From positions 18,169,350 through 18,233,349 of the forward strand of contig OY987271.1 in assembly GCA_963920665.1 (NCBI GenBank): a stretch of 64,000 bases of DNA, given 5' to 3'. Below the pieces are notes generated by a model that was not told where the DNA came from, searched no databases, and worked only from the letters and a program-made list of their open reading frames with translations. Shown piece by piece: positions 58,640-64,000 of the stretch. This DNA is from Straminergon stramineum (Eukaryota; Streptophyta; Bryopsida; Hypnales; Calliergonaceae). Position numbers and translations under genes: made by a program. Positions within the stretch are counted from its first letter, which is position 1, and every line of letters begins with the position of its first letter.

Positions 58640-60859
58640 TCACTGCTGTTGGGGGAACGGGCCTGGAGCGCCGTTCCATCCTTCCACGCACCGCAGCAGC
58701 GGCTGGATGAACAGACCCTCCGACATGGCCTCGAACACCTTCTGAATCTCCGTCCCAGGGGACACCGTGCGCAGACCCGACAGCAGCTGCGTGCCCAGCT
58801 CCGCACGGACGAACTGGTACAGCGGAAACGTCCTGCACTCGTGGATGCGGTTGGGCACCGCGGACAAGCCCTTGTTGTCGTACGCGTCGCGCACCGCGGG
58901 CACCACCGAGCGCAGACGCTCCTGCACCTCGGCCTCGAACGCGGGAATCTGCTGAAACACCGCGCCGGACGCTTCCTTGGAAAGCTTCAGGGCGTGGCCG
59001 ACCAGCACGGCGCGCAGCTTCTCCATGAGCGGGTACGTCTCGGACGCGGCGTCGTCGATGTAGCTGAACACCGGCTGCCGCTCCACCACCAGCAGCAGGT
59101 CCTTCTCGCAGAAGCGCGACGGAAGGAGTGTGCCGTCTCGGCTGGCGAACAGCGTCTTCTTGGCCGCCTGCGCGACCACGTGCTTCACGGCGCTCTGCAT
59201 GGTCTCCTCCACATGGCGCAGGTCGATGGCCTGGCACAGCCCCACCAGGAAGGTCGAGCTCATGAGCTTGAGGATCTCCACGGCCTCCTCGGTTTTGCGA
59301 GCGGACACCAAGCCGAGCGAGTTGACGTCCTGGTTGTGCTGCTCCGCGCTCTGCACGTGCGTGGTGACGGGGTTGGCCAGGTAGTTGAGCTCCGACAGGT
59401 ACGACGCCATGGCGATCTCCGCGCCCTTCATCCCGTAGTCGAGGCTGGGGTTGGGCCCCCCGCTCAAGTTGGACGGGAGCCCGTTGTTGTAGTAGTCGTT
59501 GACCAGCTCGGAGAACTGCGCGAACATGAGCTTGCCCATGGCGGCCACGGCCAGGCGCAGGTTGTCCATGGACACGCCGATGGGCGTGCCCTGGAAGTTG
59601 CCTCCGTGCAGCGCGATCCCGCGCGCGGCGTCGATGATGGGGTTGTCGTTCACGGAGTTGATCTCGCGCTCGATGGCGTGCGTGGCGGTGCGGATGACCT
59701 CGATCTGGGGGCCCAGCCACTGCGGGGAGGTGCGCAGCGCGTACCGGTCCTGCTTGGGCTTCTTCAGAGGGTCCGTCTCGTTGAGCTTGGCCGCGGCCTT
59801 CATGAAGTCGCTCCCCTCGAGCAGCCACTCCATCACGGCGGCCGCCTCCATCTGGCCCGGGTGGTGCTTCAGCTTGTGCGTGAGCGGGTCGGCGAACTCG
59901 GGCTTGCCCTGCATCACTTCGCAGAACAGCGCCGAAAGCACCTCCGCCAGCAGCGCCAGCAGGTTGGCGTCGAAGCACACGGTGGACGCCAAGGCCGAGC
60001 CCACCGCGGTGCCGTTCACCAGCGCCAGACCCTCCTTGGGCTGCAGCTCGAACGGCTTCTCCACGCCCGCCAGGCGCAGCGCCTCCAGCGCACACACCTC
60101 CCGCCCGTCGTCGGTGACGGCCCTGGAGTTGGGCCGGGCCGTGAGCAGACCCGCGATGTACGACAGAGGCACCAAGTCTCCGGAGGCCGTGACGGTGCCT
60201 CGCAGCGGCAGCTTGGGCGTGACGTGCGCGTTTAGCAGCTTCTCCATGGCCTCGAGGATCTCCCAGCGGATGCCGGAGTAGCCCTGCATCAGCGTGTTGG
60301 TACGCACCAGCATGGCGGCGCGCGTGGTTTCTGCGGGCAGGCTGTGGCCCTTCACCAGCACGCCGGCGTTCAGGAAGCGGATGAGCTCGCGCTGGAGCTC
60401 CACGCCCTGCTGCGTGCGGCGGTGCGAGGTGGCGCCGAATCCCGTGGTCACGCCGTAGATGTCTCCGCCGTTCATGATTTTGTTCAGCACCCAGTCGGAG
60501 GACTCGTCCACGCGGGCCTTGGCGTTGGCGGCGTCCAGGACCACGTTCACTGCGGGCCTGCGCGCGACGGCGGTGACTTGGCCCACGGTGAGGTTCACGC
60601 CCTCGATGGCGACCTCCTTGGACTGGAAGTAGGTGTCCACCATCTGCTTGATTTCGTCGAGGTGGTTGCCCTGCAGCTTGGCCGCGGTCTTGGCCCAGTT
60701 GAGAGGATCCGCGGAGACTGGCGCCGTGGGCGCCGATCGCGGGTGTTGGTCGTCGTTGCAGTAGTTCAAGGCCTGCTGCTCCGCGAGCTTCTGCTTCTTC
60801 ATGTAGAGAGCGGCGGTGGTGTCGTCCATGTTGGTGGCCATCATGGCTGGTGGCGCCAT
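58640..60859 (-). CDS. PAL: phenylalanine ammonia-lyase, copy 2 (intronless)
   Basis: The predicted protein is identical to that of the gene at 27354-29573: 739 residues, MIO triad 225-227, Tyr135, Phe162-Leu163. The leader and promoter are also the same, so both copies should be controlled alike unless elements beyond 61956 differ. Upstream DNA past that point is unique and could separate their expression. With no lesion visible, both copies appear functional. An alternative is that one copy is an assembly artefact, but the different flanks on the right and the diverged flank on the left argue for two real loci. Confidence 0.97.
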   Translation of the reverse strand: MAPPAMMATNMDDTTAALYMKKQKLAEQQALNYCNDDQHPRSAPTAPVSADPLNWAKTAAKLQGNHLDEIKQMVDTYFQSKEVAIEGVNLTVGQVTAVARRPAVNVVLDAANAKARVDESSDWVLNKIMNGGDIYGVTTGFGATSHRRTQQGVELQRELIRFLNAGVLVKGHSLPAETTRAAMLVRTNTLMQGYSGIRWEILEAMEKLLNAHVTPKLPLRGTVTASGDLVPLSYIAGLLTARPNSRAVTDDGREVCALEALRLAGVEKPFELQPKEGLALVNGTAVGSALASTVCFDANLLALLAEVLSALFCEVMQGKPEFADPLTHKLKHHPGQMEAAAVMEWLLEGSDFMKAAAKLNETDPLKKPKQDRYALRTSPQWLGPQIEVIRTATHAIEREINSVNDNPIIDAARGIALHGGNFQGTPIGVSMDNLRLAVAAMGKLMFAQFSELVNDYYNNGLPSNLSGGPNPSLDYGMKGAEIAMASYLSELNYLANPVTTHVQSAEQHNQDVNSLGLVSARKTEEAVEILKLMSSTFLVGLCQAIDLRHVEETMQSAVKHVVAQAAKKTLFASRDGTLLPSRFCEKDLLLVVERQPVFSYIDDAASETYPLMEKLRAVLVGHALKLSKEASGAVFQQIPAFEAEVQERLRSVVPAVRDAYDNKGLSAVPNRIHECRTFPLYQFVRAELGTQLLSGLRTVSPGTEIQKVFEAMSEGLFIQPLLRCVEGWNGAPGPFPQQQ

Positions 60860-61338
60860 CGAGTTACTTAAATGGAAATCTTGGGAAATACTGCCGTGCG
60901 CTGAAGTGATCGATGTCGATCCGTCTGCTTCGATTCCGTCAGGGTTGCTCCCTCAATTCCTGATCCAACTTCCAAGAGTCAATCGATTGGTATCCACGAA
61001 GACTTTTCCACCGAACTAGACTCACTATCAGCCACACTCCCTTCCTTGAAGTTCTTCAAACTGTGTACTAAACGGCAATGGCTATCCTGTGCGTGTACGT
61101 TCGGGATGGTCTTGCTGATTCTGTAACTGTGATACTGTGTAAAATCCTGAATGCGCTGAACTCTGTAGCTTCACTGCTGACGGTGAGAAACTTCAGGTTC
61201 CAGATGATCGTTCAGGTAGTCCCTAAGTGGATGTATATTTTCTAGTTGAAACGATCTGCAGAGGTCTGTGCAATGAAGTTGAACACTCGTCAGGAATGCT
61301 GGAACTGAGTTATGGAGCTTAGACTTCCAGAGTTGGCA

Positions 61339-61344
61339 TTTATA
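61339..61344 (-). promoter_or_regulatory. TATA box of PAL copy 2
   Basis: The minus strand reads TATAAA in the same context as 30053-30058, about 480 bp upstream of the start codon. Confidence 0.45.
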
Positions 61345-61956
61345 GTGGATGAGACTTCGAATCCCAGGAGGCTCTACAGTTCTCGAGTATTATTGGGTGC
61401 CTTTGACCCTAGATTCCACAGGCTCTCGAGTCGTGGAGTCCATGGTGACGTCACGTTCTCCTGTGGGATGCCAACTCGGGTCTCCACCTTTTGACCTCCT
61501 CGTTGACCCCGAACGCTTTGAAAGGGAAACAGTCAGGGTTGCCGTTTTGTCTCCGGGACTGGAGTTCAGTTGTGACTCTGCGATTTTGTTGAAATCTGCA
61601 GAGCTGTGGAAACCAAAGTTGCTAAAGTTGGAGCTTTTTTGGAGCTTGACCTCAGTTGGGGGTGCGTGTGGAATTAATTGGCTGATCGATTCGGGTTCAA
61701 GTCCTGGTACCGAAAGCAGCCTTATCAGGTCTTAGTTTGTAGGTCTTAAATTTGACTGTTGTTAGTCTTTTCTTTTGGCGAATGTGATTGACTCAAATGC
61801 AATTGCAACGCTTTCGCCGGGACTGGTACTCGTAGCCCTGATGACTGGAAGGAATTTCCCGAAACTATCTTATGCTGTGCAGCAATTTCTTTGTCTTACA
61901 CGCAGCAATGGTTGAAGTTTGTCAGTTTGTGGTCCGCCCCGAGTCTAGCGACTGAG

Positions 61957-63142
61957 GTATGGTCACACTACTAGTAGTTTACCTCTTAGAAGGTGGGAAT
62001 GGTCAAATTTCTCCCACACGGTAACCACTTCTACTTTTCCTGTGAAAATTAGGATATTTAGTAGATCACTCGGGCCACTCATGATCGATCGATAAGAGTT
62101 GCGGTGGCCGGCGACTGGACCTAGACAATTTGTTAATTTCATGCAGTTGCTGAAGGAGGTTTCGAAATGAAATCCTCTTGCCGGAGGCCGGAAATCGAGC
62201 AATTTAATATATTAATCATCTAATTTTGAACAGATTCTCGCACACTTGCTTGAACCCAACTGGGAGGCACAATATTGCTCAGATATTGGCAGCCAGTCGT
62301 CGTCGGTGCAACGCGTACGTACTTGTAGGCTTGAAATGTCCGAGCATTAAGTTCATTGAGATTCATTTCAATTTTTTCACTCCTGACAAGGCAAGCTTCG
62401 AGCATTTTCGAGTCGCAATAATATTTCGGATGGAGCCCAATCTGTGACACATTTTCTGAGAAATTAAAGAACCTTTCGTAGCCTAGCTTGGCATGCATGA
62501 GCACATTGGATCGGAATATATATTGCAGTACAGAGTGAAGCTGGGAGTCGAATGCAACGGGCCAGCCAATTTTTTCTGAGTTCTGGTTATCGATCGATCA
62601 GAGAAGACAGAACGAAACTGATTCACCTGGAAACGGTCAGTAGGGAACTGGAGATCACCCAGTAAGGAAACACCCCAAATCGTCCATGAATTCCTTCCTC
62701 GCAAGTAAACTTCTATTGAAAGTGTCCCCAAAAGTGCAAGTAAAAGGTCTCCATACTTGACTGCAAAGTCAGTTGAATCGCTAATTCTCTACAGTAGATT
62801 TCAGTTTTATGACCAAGCTACGGAGTGACAGTTTCAATGCCCTAGGGAGCTTCCACTGTGAAAATTTAAAATAATTACATGTCATATCCAAAAGTTATAA
62901 TTCTTTTTTTTTTTAAATTCATGATTTTCAATTGCTAATATTAAGAAAATGATTTTTTCTTGAAAACGGTGCCTCCAACTATGCTGAATTGCTTATTTTG
63001 ACGATTTCAGGTGTTTTCACCTCATTTGAATGTTGCTTGAATGCCTTTTAACTGTTGATCAATGTTGTAGTATATAATTGTATGTGTTTTATTTTTTAAT
63101 TTTTGGGCAGCATGGTGGTCATAAAATTCTTCCAAGTAACTA
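61957..63142. other. intergenic upstream of PAL copy 2
   Basis: Moderate-GC unique sequence with several GATCGATC motifs. A minus-strand frame at 62220-62504 (94 codons) reads like protein in places (LHPKYYCDSKMLEACLV) but has no recognised domain or firm exon borders, so it is not annotated. Confidence 0.4.
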
Positions 63143-63729
63143 TTAACCCCTAAAGGACCAAGTGTCCATTCAGCGTACACAAGAAATCTCGGGTAGGCTC
63201 CTATGAAGTCATTTATAGTTGGATGTTCATGAAATTTGGACAAGTAGAGTATCTATGTATACCCTTCTTGGAAATCTAATTTTTTTCCGATCAGGTGCCC
63301 GGATCAAAAGTTACGCTGCCCTGAACTTTGCGGGCAGCTCGGGCAGCTTCGGGCAGCATGTGCAAAATTCTTCCTATGATTTTGAAATTTGGCAGGTGTG
63401 TAGCTTACATGATCCAAGTTGAAAATGTCAAAAAAAAATAACCCTATTCAATGTAAGAATCTCATTCTAGAAGGAGTTAAAGTTTGCAAGCCATGTCGGG
63501 CAAGGTTGGAAAAAAACTTTTTCACCTAACTTCAAACATTATAATCTTTCAATCCGTGCGGTCAAATTTTCTAAATTTTTTTCCCACATATTCCCAAAGA
63601 AGTCTAGTTCAAATTTGTACGGTTGAATTTTGAAAAAAAAACTTTTTTTTCATTTTTTCTTGCTGCCCTAAAAAGTGTCAATTTTTGACAATTCCTGCCC
63701 AAAATGTGCCTCGGTCCTTTAGGGGTTAA
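63143..63729. mobile_element. TTAA-bounded MITE-like element, copy 6 (best preserved ends)
   Basis: TTAA, then CCCCTAAAGGACCAAG at the left; CTCGGTCCTTTAGGGG, then TTAA at the right. The inverted repeats match at 15 of 16 positions. It is 587 bp and non-coding. Both ends carry the palindromic TTAA expected of piggyBac-type target duplication. Confidence 0.75.
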
Positions 63730-64000
63730 TATTCCAAGAATTCTTTCAAACGGCAGAACCTTTAGAGAAGGGTTTAGCAAAGGACATGGAAAAGTGGATC
63801 GAAGCACTTGTGGACTCCACATGGCAATTGACTAGCTCCCGGCTTGGAAGTCTCCTTTAGCAACTCGTGGGCTCCCTCGTATGCAAATCTCTTCATAGGC
63901 ACCCGAAATGCAGGTGATTATCATGGCGTTTTTTGAAATTAGGACCAAATGGTTGATTTTGCCTATTGGCACTATTGAATTTTTTTGCTTAAAAATTCCA

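Larger units (their letters stand above)
58305..61956. repeat. near-identical duplicated PAL block, copy 2
   Basis: This is the partner of 27019-30670 at a constant 31,286-bp offset. The right-hand breakpoint is GCGACTGAG, after which the two copies are unrelated. The left edge grades into older, diverged homology. Confidence 0.92.

Overview
The window is nuclear DNA of a land plant, most likely a non-seed plant and probably a bryophyte (inference). It has intron-split genes with GT-AG junctions next to intronless, very GC-rich phenylalanine ammonia-lyase (PAL) genes. It also has plant-type ureidoglycolate amidohydrolase, Msp1/ATAD1 and mitochondrial ATP synthase epsilon genes, separated by long AT-rich stretches packed with decayed transposons. 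Exon models were built by hand. The best ones (UAH, LRR protein, ATP synthase epsilon, Msp1) join in frame at every junction and end at a sensible stop.

Layout. 1-214: edge of a gene, probably the 5' end of a plastid-targeted protein on the minus strand. 900-1121 (-): candidate small secreted protein. 2194-4386 (+): ureidoglycolate amidohydrolase, 4 exons. 4834-6184 (-): secreted leucine-rich-repeat protein, 3 exons. 8454-8787 (-): ATP synthase epsilon subunit, 2 exons. 9-22.8 kb: AT-rich repeat zone with TTAA-bounded elements, CACTA-type elements, a Tc1/mariner-type remnant and foldbacks. 23204-25592 (+): Msp1/ATAD1 AAA ATPase, 4 exons. 27354-29573 (-) and 58640-60859 (-): two PAL genes with identical predicted proteins, inside a 3.65-kb near-identical block repeated exactly 31,286 bp apart. 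Between and beyond them are more repeats.

The most unusual segment is about 36.4-53.4 kb, between the two PAL copies. It carries two divergent transcription units. The leftward unit encodes a ~1,270-codon protein with a ParB-like NGQHS motif, an acidic tract and a KKRKV nuclear-localisation-like motif. It is followed by an FCP1/NIF-type HAD phosphatase-like gene and a small proline/serine-rich ORF. The rightward unit is a 948-codon frame resembling DUF7869 proteins, with spaced acidic residues like a DDE/D nuclease. Each unit is preceded by an array of imperfect dyads built on the half-site GCAATTCAGGTCG, spaced ~85 bp on the left and ~112 bp on the right. More dyads lie in the coding introns of the leftward gene, and I saw none outside 37.2-50.5 kb. 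The long frames are broken almost only by single in-frame stops, mostly TGA. I interpret the segment as a large, recently silenced DNA transposon (or other selfish element) of a type I cannot name.

The host genes do not form a pathway together. UAH finishes purine-ring catabolism in the ER, epsilon belongs to mitochondrial F1, Msp1 clears mislocalised tail-anchored proteins from the outer membrane, and PAL opens the phenylpropanoid pathway.
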